From Caulobacter sp. X (GTDB lineage Bacteria; Pseudomonadota; Alphaproteobacteria; Caulobacterales; Caulobacteraceae): 64,000 bases of DNA. Below are positions 1 to 8,807 of this stretch, one piece after another (position 1 is the first letter of the stretch; each line of letters begins with the position of its first letter). A model generated the notes under the pieces. That model saw only the letters and a list, made by a program, of their open reading frames with translations. It had not been told where the DNA came from and ran no database searches. The position numbers and the translations under genes were made by a program. The DNA lies in assembly GCF_002742635.1 (NCBI RefSeq), contig NZ_PEGF01000002.1, positions 1,906,230 to 1,970,229 on the forward strand. Reading direction: 5' to 3'.

Positions 1-71
1 GCTTGGTGCGAAAAGCCCAACCAATAATCAAGGGGACCGCCGACCGTCGGGCCGTCGGTTTAGAGATCGCT

Positions 72-1298
72 ATGGACTACAAAGCCGCGTTCCGCAGCGC
101 CGTCGATCAGATTCGCGACGAGGGCCGTTACCGGGTCTTCGCCGACCTGAAGCGCCAGCGCGGCCAGTTTCCACGGGCCACCTGGACCCGTCAGGACGGC
201 TCGGAACGCGAAGTCGTGGTCTGGTGCAGCAACGACTATCTCGGCCAGGGCCAGAACCCGGTCGTGCTGGAAGCCATGAAGGGCGCGGTCGACGCGCACG
301 GCTCCGGCTCGGGCGGCACCCGCAACATCTCGGGCACCAATCACGACCACGTCCTGCTGGAGCAGGAACTGGCCGATCTGCACGGCAAGGAAGCCGCGCT
401 GCTGTTCACCTCGGGCTACGTCTCGAACGAAGCCAGCCTGTCGGTGGTCCAGAAGATCCTGCCGGGCCTGATCATCTTCTCGGACGAGCTGAACCACGCC
501 TCGATGATCGCCGGCATCCGCAACGGCGGCGGCCCGCGCAAGATCTTCAAGCACAACGACCTGGCGCACCTGGAAGAACTGTTGGCGGCCGCGCCGGCCG
601 ACGCGCCCAAGCTGATCGCCTTCGAAAGCGTCTATTCGATGGACGGCGACATCGCCGACATCGCCGGCACGATCGCGCTCGCCAAGAAGTACGGCGCGAT
701 GACCTATCTGGACGAAGTCCACGCGGTCGGCATGTACGGCCCGCGCGGCGGCGGCGTCGCCGAGCGCGAAGGCCTGATGGGCGACATCGACATCATCGAA
801 GGCACGCTGGGCAAGGCGTTCGGCGTCATGGGCGGCTACATCACCGGCGACACCGAGGTGATCGACGCCATCCGCCTGATGGCCGCCGGCTTCATCTTCA
901 CGACCTCGCTGCCGCCGGCCCTGGTGGCCGGCTCGCTGGCCAGCGTCCGTTGGCTGAAGCAGCACCCGGAAGTGCGTGAGATCCACCAGGAGCGCGCCGC
1001 GACCTTGAAGGCCATGTTCCGCGCCGCCGGCCTGCCGGTGATGGACAGCGAGAGCCACATCGTCCCGGTGCTGGTCGGCGACCCTGTCCACTGCAAGATG
1101 ATCAGCGACATGCTGCTGGCCGACCACGGCGTCTATGTGCAGCCGATCAACTATCCGACCGTTCCGCGCGGCACCGAGCGCCTGCGCTTCACCCCCACGC
1201 CGTTCCACACCGACGAGATGATGCGCAAGCTGGTCTCGGCCATGGAAAAGCTGTGGGCCCATTGCAACGTCGCCCGCATGGGCGGTCACGCCGCTTAA
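72..1298 (+). CDS. hemA: 5-aminolevulinate synthase
   Basis: This PLP enzyme condenses glycine with succinyl-CoA to make 5-aminolevulinate, the first step of tetrapyrrole synthesis by the C4 route used in alphaproteobacteria. It is cytosolic. The 408-residue product has the usual family length. The motif EGTLGKAFG places the PLP-binding lysine at residue 248, and LDEVHAVGMYG around 213-223 carries the cofactor-contacting Asp and His. The frame is open upstream of this ATG, but homologues begin at MDYKAAF, so I start there. It is the first gene in the window and its promoter lies mostly outside. It converges with mucR. Confidence 0.95.
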   Translation: MDYKAAFRSAVDQIRDEGRYRVFADLKRQRGQFPRATWTRQDGSEREVVVWCSNDYLGQGQNPVVLEAMKGAVDAHGSGSGGTRNISGTNHDHVLLEQELADLHGKEAALLFTSGYVSNEASLSVVQKILPGLIIFSDELNHASMIAGIRNGGGPRKIFKHNDLAHLEELLAAAPADAPKLIAFESVYSMDGDIADIAGTIALAKKYGAMTYLDEVHAVGMYGPRGGGVAEREGLMGDIDIIEGTLGKAFGVMGGYITGDTEVIDAIRLMAAGFIFTTSLPPALVAGSLASVRWLKQHPEVREIHQERAATLKAMFRAAGLPVMDSESHIVPVLVGDPVHCKMISDMLLADHGVYVQPINYPTVPRGTERLRFTPTPFHTDEMMRKLVSAMEKLWAHCNVARMGGHAA

Positions 1299-1348
1299 GG
1301 ACACAACGCACTTCAGCTTCGACCAGCCCAACCATCGTCGAAACGAAA

Positions 1349-1373
1349 AACGCCGCCGGAGTCCGGCGGCGTT
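1349..1373 (-). terminator. Intrinsic terminator after mucR
   Basis: A 12-base arm (AACGCCGCCGGA) is followed after one base by its exact complement, giving a GC-rich hairpin. Read on the minus strand the hairpin is followed by TTTTTCGTTT, so it terminates mucR, about 40 bases beyond its stop codon. It lies between two convergent genes and may also stop hemA transcripts, although there is no T run on that side. Confidence 0.75.
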
Positions 1374-1413
1374 CGCGTGCCCGGAAGGCATCCAGACAAA
1401 GACTTGGCGGCGG

Positions 1414-1860
1414 TCAGCTGCCGCGCCGCACGCCCTTGCCCAGGCCGATCTTCTTGGCGAAGTCCGAGCGCCGGGCGGCGTAAGCCGGAGCCACCATCGG
1501 ATAGTCGGGCGGGAGGCCCCACTTGCGACGGTACTCCTCCGGGCTCATGTCGTAGTGCGAGCGCAGGTAGCGCTTCAGCATCTTCAGCTTTTTTCCGTCC
1601 TCCAGGCAGACGATGTAGTCGTGCTGCACCGACCGGCCCACCGGCACCGCCGGCTTGGCCTTCTCCACCGGGCGCGGCGGCTCGCCGCCGTTGTTCAACG
1701 ACGTCAGCGCGTCGTGCACCGTCCGGATCAGCTCGGGAATGGCCGTCTGCGACACGGTGTTCTGGCTTACATAGGCCGCCACGATTTCCGCGCTAAGGCC
1801 CAGGATGTCGAGGCTGTTGGTGCTGGCCGTGTCCGAAGTGCCGCCGCCCTGAGACGCCAT
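1414..1860 (-). CDS. MucR/Ros family transcriptional regulator
   Basis: This is a 148-residue DNA-binding regulator of the MucR/Ros family. In Caulobacter the MucR proteins are known to act in cell-cycle gene control together with SciP. The conserved C-terminal part runs from about residue 65 (VGRSVQHDYIVCLEDG) to RSDFAKKIGLGK. Ros has a Cys-X2-Cys...His zinc site, but here the second Cys is Asp and the first His is Tyr (CLED then KRYLRSH). It therefore belongs to the variants expected to fold without the canonical zinc ligands. The ATG at 1860 (MASQGGG) is chosen because the upstream extension looks non-coding. It is divergent from glyA. Confidence 0.9.
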   Translation of the reverse strand: MASQGGGTSDTASTNSLDILGLSAEIVAAYVSQNTVSQTAIPELIRTVHDALTSLNNGGEPPRPVEKAKPAVPVGRSVQHDYIVCLEDGKKLKMLKRYLRSHYDMSPEEYRRKWGLPPDYPMVAPAYAARRSDFAKKIGLGKGVRRGS

Positions 1861-2024
1861 GAGATATCCCACTCTCGTTGCTGTCGTTGTTATTTCGCAG
1901 GGGGATGGAGCCGCCCTGCGCGACTGCAACGCACAGCTTCGCCTGTGGTTCCAAGATTGATTGCCGCGCCTATCTCGTTAAAGAGGGCGCCTCTGCCGAC
2001 TCCCCGCAGCGCCAGGAGAGCGTG

Positions 2025-3311
2025 ATGACCCAAGACAACCTCAGCGCCTTTTTCGGCGCGGACCTCGCCACCGCCGACCGTGACATCTTCGATCGTATCG
2101 GTCGCGAACTGGATCGGCAGCAGAACCAGATCGAACTGATCGCCTCGGAGAACATCGTCTCCAAGGCCGTCTTGGAGGCTCAGGGCTCGATCCTGACCAA
2201 CAAGTACGCCGAGGGTTATCCCGGCAAGCGCTATTATGGCGGCTGCGAATATGTCGACGAGATCGAGACCATCGCCATCGAACGCGCCAAGGCGCTGTTC
2301 GGCGCCGGATTCGCCAACGTCCAGCCGCACTCGGGCTCGCAGGCCAACCAGGCGGTGTTCATGGCCCTGCTGCAGCCGGGCGACACGTTCCTGGGCATGG
2401 ACCTGGCCGCCGGCGGTCACCTGACCCACGGCTCTCCCGCCAACCAGTCGGGCAAGTGGTTCAAGCCGATCTCCTACAGCGTTCGCCAGCAGGACCAACT
2501 GATCGACTATGACGGCGTGGCCGAGATCGCCCAGCGCGAAAAGCCCAAGCTGATCATCGCCGGCGGCAGCGCCTACAGCCGCGAGATCGACTTCGCCAAG
2601 TTCCGCCAGATCGCCGACAGCATCGGCGCCTATCTGATGGTCGACATGGCTCACTATGCGGGCCTGATCGCCGGCGGCGCCTATCCGAACCCGATCCCGC
2701 ACGCCCACGTCGTGACCACCACCACGCACAAGACCCTGCGCGGTCCGCGCGGCGGCATGGTGCTGACCAACGACGAAGCGATCATCAAGAAGGTCAATTC
2801 GGCCGTGTTCCCGGGCCTGCAAGGCGGTCCGCTTGAGCACGTGATCGCCGCCAAGGCCGTGGCCTTCGGCGAGGCGCTGCGGCCGGAGTTCAAGGCCTAC
2901 GCCAAGCAGGTGGTCGCCAACGCTCGCGCGCTGTCGGAAGCCCTGCTGAAGTCGGGCGTCAACATCGTCTCGGGCGGCACCGACAGCCACCTGATGCTGG
3001 TCGACCTGCGGCCGAAGGGCGTGACGGGCCGCGACGCCGAGCACAGCCTCGAGCGCGCCCACATGACCTGCAACAAGAACGGCGTGCCGTTCGACACCGC
3101 GCCGTTCACGGTCACCTCGGGCATCCGCCTGGGCACGCCGGCCGGCACGACGCGGGGCTTCAAGGAAGCCGAGTTCACCCGCGTCGGCGAGCTGATCGGC
3201 GAAGTGGTCAACGGCCTGGCCGCCAACGGTCCCGACGGCAACGCCGAGGTCGAGGCCAAGGTGCGCCAGGAAGTGCTGGCCTTGACGGGTCGGTTCCCGA
3301 TCTACAACTAA
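2025..3311 (+). CDS. glyA: Serine hydroxymethyltransferase
   Basis: This PLP enzyme converts serine and tetrahydrofolate to glycine and 5,10-methylene-tetrahydrofolate and supplies one-carbon units. The product is 428 residues, normal for the family. The signature VVTTTTHKTLRGPRGG contains the PLP lysine at about residue 236, and the N-terminal SENIVS and NKYAEGYPGKRYYGG blocks are intact. The ATG at 2025 follows the ribosome site AGGAG; the frame is open further upstream, but that part is not conserved. It supplies glycine next to hemA, which consumes it, and is followed by nrdR after 32 bases. Confidence 0.96.
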   Translation: MTQDNLSAFFGADLATADRDIFDRIGRELDRQQNQIELIASENIVSKAVLEAQGSILTNKYAEGYPGKRYYGGCEYVDEIETIAIERAKALFGAGFANVQPHSGSQANQAVFMALLQPGDTFLGMDLAAGGHLTHGSPANQSGKWFKPISYSVRQQDQLIDYDGVAEIAQREKPKLIIAGGSAYSREIDFAKFRQIADSIGAYLMVDMAHYAGLIAGGAYPNPIPHAHVVTTTTHKTLRGPRGGMVLTNDEAIIKKVNSAVFPGLQGGPLEHVIAAKAVAFGEALRPEFKAYAKQVVANARALSEALLKSGVNIVSGGTDSHLMLVDLRPKGVTGRDAEHSLERAHMTCNKNGVPFDTAPFTVTSGIRLGTPAGTTRGFKEAEFTRVGELIGEVVNGLAANGPDGNAEVEAKVRQEVLALTGRFPIYN

Positions 3312-3343
3312 TATGGTCTAGGCGCCGCGGGAGGGGCCACATC

Positions 3344-3817
3344 ATGCGCTGCCCCTTCTGCGGCCACGCCGAAAGCCAGGTCAAGGACAGCCGTCCGTCG
3401 GAAGACGGGGCGGCCATCCGCCGTCGCCGGATGTGCCCGGAGTGCGGGGGCCGTTTCACGACCTTCGAACGGGTCCAGCTGCGCGAGCTGATCATCCTGA
3501 AGCGATCGGGGCGTCGTTCGCCGTTCGATCGCGACAAGCTCGTGCGCTCGATCAACCTGGCGATACAGAAGCGTCCGGTGGATCCGGAACGGGTGGAGCG
3601 GATGATCAACGGCATCGTCCGTCAGCTGGAAAGCATGGGCGAGACCGAGCTCCCGTCCTCGACGGTCGGCGAAATGGTCATGAAGGCGTTGAAATCCCTC
3701 GATGACGTGGCCTATGTCCGCTACGCCTCGGTTTATCGCGATTTCAAGGAAACCGGCGACTTCGCCAAGTTCCTCACGGAAGAGGGACTGAGCGACGGCG
3801 TCGAGGAAGAGCTATAG
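3344..3817 (+). CDS. nrdR: Transcriptional repressor NrdR
   Basis: NrdR is an ATP/dATP-sensing repressor of ribonucleotide reductase genes. The product is 157 residues. An N-terminal zinc ribbon uses Cys3, Cys6, Cys31 and Cys34 (CPFC and CPEC). An ATP-cone domain follows from about residue 49 (KRSGRRSPFDRDKL) to about 140. GGGAGGGG sits just before the ATG. It lies between glyA and ribH in a same-strand run, so all may be co-transcribed. Confidence 0.95.
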   Translation: MRCPFCGHAESQVKDSRPSEDGAAIRRRRMCPECGGRFTTFERVQLRELIILKRSGRRSPFDRDKLVRSINLAIQKRPVDPERVERMINGIVRQLESMGETELPSSTVGEMVMKALKSLDDVAYVRYASVYRDFKETGDFAKFLTEEGLSDGVEEEL

Positions 3818-3878
3818 TCCGTTAAGCCTAATGTGTGTTTCTGGTCGCGCGCGACGCGACCGTGGAGAGTCGAGCTAG

Positions 3879-4343
3879 ATGGTTGAAGACAACATCCGCC
3901 TGTTGATCGTGGAGGGCCGAAGCCATTCGGGCGTCTCCGACGAACTGCTGCGCGGCGCCGCTCAGGCGATCGAAGCCTATGGCGCGGAATACGACGTGAT
4001 CACGGTCTCCAGCGCGCTTCAGATCCCGACGGCCATCGCCCTGGCGGAAGACGCCGGCCAAGGTCCCGTGGGCGTGCGCTATGACGGCTATGTCGCCCTG
4101 GGCTGCGTGATCCGCGGCGAGACCTACCATTTCGAGCTCGTTTCGAACGAGACGGCCCGTGGGCTCCAGGATCTGGGCATCGGTCGGCGTCTGCCGATCG
4201 GCTTCGGCGTTCTGGCCGTCGACGACGAGCAGCAGGCCTGGGCGCGCGCCAAGGTCAGCGAAGGCGATCGCGGCGGCGCGGCCGCCAAGGCGTGTCTCGA
4301 GACCATCGCGCTGAAACGCCAGCTTCTGGGGCGCGGCAGATGA
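3879..4343 (+). CDS. ribH: 6,7-dimethyl-8-ribityllumazine synthase
   Basis: Lumazine synthase joins 5-amino-6-ribitylaminouracil with 3,4-dihydroxybutanone 4-phosphate, the penultimate step of riboflavin synthesis. The 154-residue length is typical. Recognisable blocks are GRSHSGVSDELLRGA near the N terminus, VALGCVIRGETYHFE (residues about 70-85) and PIGFGVLAVDDEQQA. GGAGAG precedes the ATG. The stop codon overlaps the nusB start (ATGA), indicating translational coupling with nusB. Confidence 0.94.
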   Translation: MVEDNIRLLIVEGRSHSGVSDELLRGAAQAIEAYGAEYDVITVSSALQIPTAIALAEDAGQGPVGVRYDGYVALGCVIRGETYHFELVSNETARGLQDLGIGRRLPIGFGVLAVDDEQQAWARAKVSEGDRGGAAAKACLETIALKRQLLGRGR

Positions 4344-4789
4344 GCGCACCCCGCACCCAACCCCGCTCGGTCGCGCGCCTCGCGGCTGTTCAGGCGCTCT
4401 ATCAGATGGAAGTTTCGGGGGCCGGCGTCGACTCGGTCATCCGCGAGTTTTCCGAGCATCGCTTCGACCGCGACGTCGAGGGCGAACGCCTCGCCGCCGC
4501 CGACGAAACCTTCTTCGCCGAGCTGGCCAAGGGCGTCGTGGCCCATCAGGCCAAGGTGGATCAGGGAATCGTCAAGCGCCTGGCCTCGGGCTGGCGGCTT
4601 GAGCGCCTGGACGCCACGGCGCGCGCTGTTCTGCGCGCGGGCGCCTACGAATTGATGTATCGGCCGGACGTTCCGACCGAAGTGGTCATCAATGAGTATG
4701 TCGAGATAGCGAAATCCTTTTTTGAGGGTCCTGAGTCAGGCTTCATCAATGGCGCCCTCGACGCGATCGCCCGTGATGCAAGAGACTGA
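4340..4789 (+). CDS. nusB: Transcription antitermination factor NusB
   Basis: NusB is an RNA-binding protein that, with NusE (S10), forms rRNA antitermination complexes. The 149-residue protein has the all-helical family pattern: SVARLAAVQALYQME at the start and EYVEIAKSFFEGPESGFINGALD at the end. The ATG at 4340 overlaps the ribH stop, and the gene end overlaps the thiL start by 14 bases, so ribH-nusB-thiL look like one transcription unit. Confidence 0.94.
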   Translation: MSAPRTQPRSVARLAAVQALYQMEVSGAGVDSVIREFSEHRFDRDVEGERLAAADETFFAELAKGVVAHQAKVDQGIVKRLASGWRLERLDATARAVLRAGAYELMYRPDVPTEVVINEYVEIAKSFFEGPESGFINGALDAIARDARD

Positions 4790-5807
4790 CGAAGAAGACT
4801 GGTTCGCTGAAGACGAGGCGCCATCCACAGCGGTGGCGCCCGCGACCGAATTCGACCATATCGAACGGCTCCTGCGGCCTCTGACGCGTGGCGATCCGGC
4901 CGCGCTGGAGCTCCTGGACGACGCGGCCGTGCTGCCGTCGCGCCCGGGCTATGACCTGGTGATCACCAAGGACGCCATGGTCGGCGGCGTGCACTTCCTC
5001 GTCGACGAGGCGCTGGATATGGTCGCGCGCAAGCTGCTGCGCACCAATCTGTCCGACCTCGCCGCCAAGGGCGCCGAGCCCTACGGCTATTTCCTGTCCG
5101 TCGGCTGGCCTTCGGGCTCGGACGTCACCTCGCGCGAGACCTTCGCCCGCGGCCTGGCGGAAGACGGCGCCTTCTTCGACATTTCGCTGCTGGGCGGCGA
5201 CACGGTGACGACCTCCGGTCCGCTGGTGCTGTCGGCGACCCTGCTGGGCTGGGTGCCCGAGGGCGGAGCGATCCTGCGCCGCGGCGCCAAGCCGGGCGAT
5301 CGCCTGATGGTGTCCGGCACGATCGGCGACGGCTGGCTGGGCCTGCTGGCCCAGTGGGGCGAGGTTGCCGATCCCGATGGCGCGCTGCTTCGCCGCTATC
5401 GCCAGCCCGAGCCGCGCATCGGCCTGCGCGACGCCATGCGTCAGCACGCCAAGGCCGCCGCCGACGTCTCCGACGGCCTGCTGGCCGACAGCAGCCACAT
5501 CGCCAAGGCCAGCGGTTGCCGGGTCCGGGTCGACCTGGAGCGCTTGCCGCTGTCGCCCGGCGGCCAAGCCTGGCTGGACATCCAGCCCGAACAGGTCGAG
5601 GGGCGAATCTCCCTGGCGTCCGGCGGCGACGACTACGAGATCGTCTGCGCCGTCGATCCCAACGAGGCCTGGGCCTTCCGCGTCGCCGCGGCCGCCGCCG
5701 GCGTCAAGGTCAGCGAGATCGGCGAGTTCGTCGAGGGCGAGGGCGTGTCGGCCTATTACAAGGGCCGCGACGTGACTCCGTCCCGCCTGGGCTGGCTGCA
5801 CGGCTAG
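4776..5807 (+). CDS. thiL: Thiamine-monophosphate kinase
   Basis: ThiL phosphorylates thiamine monophosphate to the active diphosphate. It belongs to the AIR synthase-like fold. The 343-residue product has the metal/ATP motifs LLDDAAVL near residue 45, ITKDAMVGGVHF, NLSDLAAKGAEP, LLGGDT and ASGGDDYEI. The start at 4776 (MQETDEEDW) lies inside nusB. An upstream in-frame ATG at 4749 is possible but would deepen the overlap. It has an acidic N-terminal stretch of about 20 residues before the conserved domain. Confidence 0.93.
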   Translation: MQETDEEDWFAEDEAPSTAVAPATEFDHIERLLRPLTRGDPAALELLDDAAVLPSRPGYDLVITKDAMVGGVHFLVDEALDMVARKLLRTNLSDLAAKGAEPYGYFLSVGWPSGSDVTSRETFARGLAEDGAFFDISLLGGDTVTTSGPLVLSATLLGWVPEGGAILRRGAKPGDRLMVSGTIGDGWLGLLAQWGEVADPDGALLRRYRQPEPRIGLRDAMRQHAKAAADVSDGLLADSSHIAKASGCRVRVDLERLPLSPGGQAWLDIQPEQVEGRISLASGGDDYEIVCAVDPNEAWAFRVAAAAAGVKVSEIGEFVEGEGVSAYYKGRDVTPSRLGWLHG

Positions 5808-5855
5808 GCGGACCCCGGTAGGGGAATATCAAGCTCCGTTTGCTAGAAGCGGGGC

Positions 5856-6344
5856 ATGAGCTCGACCCTCTCGCGCCGATTTCTGCTGAGCCTCGTCGTC
5901 GCGACGATGGCCGGGCCCGCGCTCGCGAACGCCGAGAAGAAGAAGGAAGGGGAGGGACAGGCCCTCGATCCCACCTACAAGCTCGGCTCGATGACGATCC
6001 CGATCATCGCCAACGGTCGCATCGTGAACTACGTCTTTGTCGCCCTGACGCTGAGGCTGACCTCCGGCGCCGATGTCGAGGGCTTCAAGGCCCAGGAGCC
6101 GGCGCTGCGCGACGCCATCATGCGCGCGGCCTATCGCACGCCCTTTGTTCGCCAGGATACGTGGCAAGAGGTGGACGGCCCGCGCCTGCAGGCCTTCGTC
6201 CTGGGTCAGTGCGCAGTCCTGTTCGGCAAGGGCAAGGTCGCCGCCGTCGACATCGCCAAGCAGGTCCCTCGCCAGCATGTCATGCCGCCCAACGCGGCGG
6301 CTCTGCGCGCGCTGCAGCAGAAGCCCGACACGCCGAGCCCCTGA
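5856..6344 (+). CDS. Exported protein, possibly FliL-like
   Basis: This 162-residue protein begins with a cleavable signal peptide (RRFLLSLVVATMAGPALA, cleavage expected near residue 25), followed by a short Lys/Glu-rich stretch. The mature part, LGSMTIPIIANGRIVNYVFVALTLRL followed by a helix with regularly spaced charged residues, resembles periplasmic FliL-type folds, but this is inference only. It lies just after thiL and may be in the same unit. No specific function can be assigned. Confidence 0.7.
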   Translation: MSSTLSRRFLLSLVVATMAGPALANAEKKKEGEGQALDPTYKLGSMTIPIIANGRIVNYVFVALTLRLTSGADVEGFKAQEPALRDAIMRAAYRTPFVRQDTWQEVDGPRLQAFVLGQCAVLFGKGKVAAVDIAKQVPRQHVMPPNAAALRALQQKPDTPSP

Positions 6345-6435
6345 GTTCCCTCGCGCTCCGACGCTTTTTCGCGCGGAATCGCTTGTTCTGACGCGGGTTG
6401 CGCGCCTCCCGGCCATCTGACAGTGTCCTTGGGAT

Positions 6436-6538
6436 GACGCCGTTCGGCCGTCATTTCAGGGAGAACGAGGGGGCACGAGGCCAATAAGGCCCGCCTGTCG
6501 ACCTCGACGGCGATTGAGTTGGCTTGTTTGAGTTGGCT
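6436..6538 (+). other. Leader region of hppA with hairpin and direct repeat
   Basis: The 259-base gap before hppA contains an imperfect hairpin (ATGACGCCGTTCGGCCGTCAT, arms of about 8 bases) at about 6436-6456. An 11-base direct repeat, TTGAGTTGGCT, occurs at 6514-6524 and 6528-6538. The second copy is itself part of the dyad TTGAG-TTGG-CTCAA. No protein is apparent. These may be regulatory in the hppA leader, but nothing proves it. Confidence 0.3.
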
Positions 6539-6603
6539 CAAGGTCGCCGCCGACGGATCGGCGTCCCCTCGTTGCAAAGAAGCGCGAAGGGGCGAAGAAC
6601 CTA

Positions 6604-8742
6604 ATGAGTCTTTGGCTTTATCTGGCCATCGGGGCCGGGCTTCTGGCGGTGCTGTATGGCGCCGTGCAGACGGCCAGTCTGATGCGGGCCTCGGCCGGCA
6701 ACGCACGCATGCAGGAGATCGCCGCGGCGATCCAGGAGGGCGCTCAAGCCTATCTGCGGCGGCAATATCTCACCATTTCCATCGTCGGCGCGGTCATCCT
6801 CGTCGCCGTCTATCTGCTGATCGGCCCCTGGGCCGCCCTCGGCTTCCTGGTCGGCGCGGTGCTGTCGGGCGCGGCGGGCTTCGCCGGCATGCTGATCTCG
6901 GTCCGGGCCAACGTCCGCACCGCCCAGGCCTCGTCGGAAGGCCTCGCCAAGGGCCTGTCGCTGGCGTTCACCTCGGGCGCGGTCACCGGCATGCTCGTGG
7001 CGGGCTTCGCCCTGCTGGGCGTGGCCGGCTACTACTGGGTGCTGACCGACGTCCTGGGCCTCGAGCCGACCGGCCGCGGCGTCGTCGACGCCCTGGTGGC
7101 CCTGGGCTTCGGCGCCTCGCTGATCTCGATTTTCGCCCGTCTGGGCGGCGGCATCTTCACCAAGGGCGCTGACGTGGGCGGCGATCTGGTGGGCAAGGTC
7201 GAGGCCGGCATTCCGGAGGATGACCCCCGCAACGCCGCGACCATCGCCGACAACGTTGGCGACAATGTCGGCGACTGCGCCGGCATGGCCGCCGACCTGT
7301 TCGAGACCTACGCCGTGACCACGGTCGCGACCATGGTCCTGGCGGCGATCTTCTTCCGCGGCCACGAAGCCGTGGGCGCGATGATGCTGCTGCCGCTGGC
7401 CATCTGCGCGGTCTGCATCGTCACCTCGATCATCGGCGCGTTCTTCGTCCGCCTGGGCAAGAGCCAGAACATCATGGGCGCGCTCTATAAGGGCCTGATC
7501 GTGACCGGCGTGCTGTCGATCCCGGCGGTCTGGTACGTGCTGCACCAACTGATCCCGGCTCCGGTCGTGACCGAAGCCCGCACCTACACCGCCGACGGCC
7601 TGTTCTACTGCGGTCTGGTCGGCCTGGCGGTCACCGCCGCCATCGTGATGATCACCGAGTACTATACCGGCACCAACTTCCGTCCGGTGAAGTCGGTGGC
7701 CCAGGCCTCGGTCTCGGGTCACGGCACGAACGTGATCCAGGGCCTGGCCATGTCGTTGGAAGCCACGGCCCTGCCGGCCCTGACCATCATCGTCGGCATC
7801 GTCGTCACCTATAATCTGGCCGGCCTGTTCGGCATCGCGATCGCCACCACGACCATGCTGTCGCTGGCCGGCTTCATCGTGGCGCTGGACGCCTTTGGTC
7901 CCGTCACCGACAACGCCGGCGGCATCGCTGAAATGGCCGGCCTGCCGCCGGAAGTCCGGGTCACCACCGACGCCCTGGACGCCGTGGGCAACACCACCAA
8001 GGCCGTGACCAAGGGCTACGCCATCGGCTCGGCGGGTCTCGGCGCCCTGGTGCTGTTCGCCGCCTATACCGAAGACCTGAAGTTCTTCTCGGCCAATGCG
8101 ACGCCGGGCAGCTTCTTCGACGGCATGGGCGCGGTCACCTTCGACCTGTCCAACCCGTACGTCGTGGTCGGCCTGCTGTTCGGCGGCCTGCTGCCGTTCC
8201 TGTTCGGCGGCATGTCGATGACCGCCGTCGGCCGCGCGGCCGAGTCGGTCGTCGCCGAGGTGCGTCGTCAGTTCCGCGAGAACCCCGGCATCATGACGGG
8301 CGAGGTGAAGCCGGAATACGGCCGCGCCGTCGACATCCTGACCAAGGCGGCCATCCGCGAGATGATCGTGCCCAGCCTGCTGCCGGTCGTCTCGCCGGTG
8401 GTGCTGTTCTTCGTGATCAACGCCATCGCCGGCAAGGTCGACGCCTTCGCCGCCCTCGGCGCCATGCTGATGGGCGTCATCGTCACCGGCCTGTTCGTCG
8501 CCATCTCGATGACCAGCGGCGGCGGCGCCTGGGACAACGCCAAGAAGGTGATCGAGGAAGGCTTCACCGACAAGAACGGCGTCCTGCACAAGAAGGGCGG
8601 CGAGACCCACAAGGCCGCCGTCACGGGCGACACCGTCGGGGATCCCTACAAGGACACCTCGGGCCCGGCCGTGAACCCGATGATCAAGATCACCAATATC
8701 GTGGCCCTGCTGCTGCTGGCGGTCCTGGCCCACGGCGGCTGA
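6604..8742 (+). CDS. hppA: Proton-pumping membrane pyrophosphatase, K+-independent type
   Basis: HppA is an inner-membrane pump that couples pyrophosphate hydrolysis to proton export. The 712-residue protein has about 16 membrane segments and the substrate-binding block GADVGGDLVGKVEAG, EDDPRNAATIADNVGDNVGD near residues 180-225. The motif GNTTKAVTKG near residue 465 has Lys where potassium-dependent enzymes have Ala, which is the established marker of the potassium-independent subfamily. The ATG at 6604 is preceded by AAGGGG at moderate distance. A strong terminator follows at 8765, so it is probably monocistronic. Confidence 0.96.
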   Translation: MSLWLYLAIGAGLLAVLYGAVQTASLMRASAGNARMQEIAAAIQEGAQAYLRRQYLTISIVGAVILVAVYLLIGPWAALGFLVGAVLSGAAGFAGMLISVRANVRTAQASSEGLAKGLSLAFTSGAVTGMLVAGFALLGVAGYYWVLTDVLGLEPTGRGVVDALVALGFGASLISIFARLGGGIFTKGADVGGDLVGKVEAGIPEDDPRNAATIADNVGDNVGDCAGMAADLFETYAVTTVATMVLAAIFFRGHEAVGAMMLLPLAICAVCIVTSIIGAFFVRLGKSQNIMGALYKGLIVTGVLSIPAVWYVLHQLIPAPVVTEARTYTADGLFYCGLVGLAVTAAIVMITEYYTGTNFRPVKSVAQASVSGHGTNVIQGLAMSLEATALPALTIIVGIVVTYNLAGLFGIAIATTTMLSLAGFIVALDAFGPVTDNAGGIAEMAGLPPEVRVTTDALDAVGNTTKAVTKGYAIGSAGLGALVLFAAYTEDLKFFSANATPGSFFDGMGAVTFDLSNPYVVVGLLFGGLLPFLFGGMSMTAVGRAAESVVAEVRRQFRENPGIMTGEVKPEYGRAVDILTKAAIREMIVPSLLPVVSPVVLFFVINAIAGKVDAFAALGAMLMGVIVTGLFVAISMTSGGGAWDNAKKVIEEGFTDKNGVLHKKGGETHKAAVTGDTVGDPYKDTSGPAVNPMIKITNIVALLLLAVLAHGG

Positions 8743-8764
8743 TGACGCGAAAGCGTTGAAACGG

Positions 8765-8794
8765 AAACGCCCCGGAGGAGACTCCGGGGCGTTT
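8765..8794 (+). terminator. Intrinsic terminator after hppA
   Basis: The arms AAACGCCCCGGA and TCCGGGGCGTTT are perfectly complementary (12 bp) around a 6-base loop and run into TTTT. It lies 23 bases after the hppA stop, between hppA and the convergent response-regulator gene, and is symmetrical enough to serve both strands. Confidence 0.9.
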
Positions 8795-8807
8795 TCATTC
8801 GAGCCGA

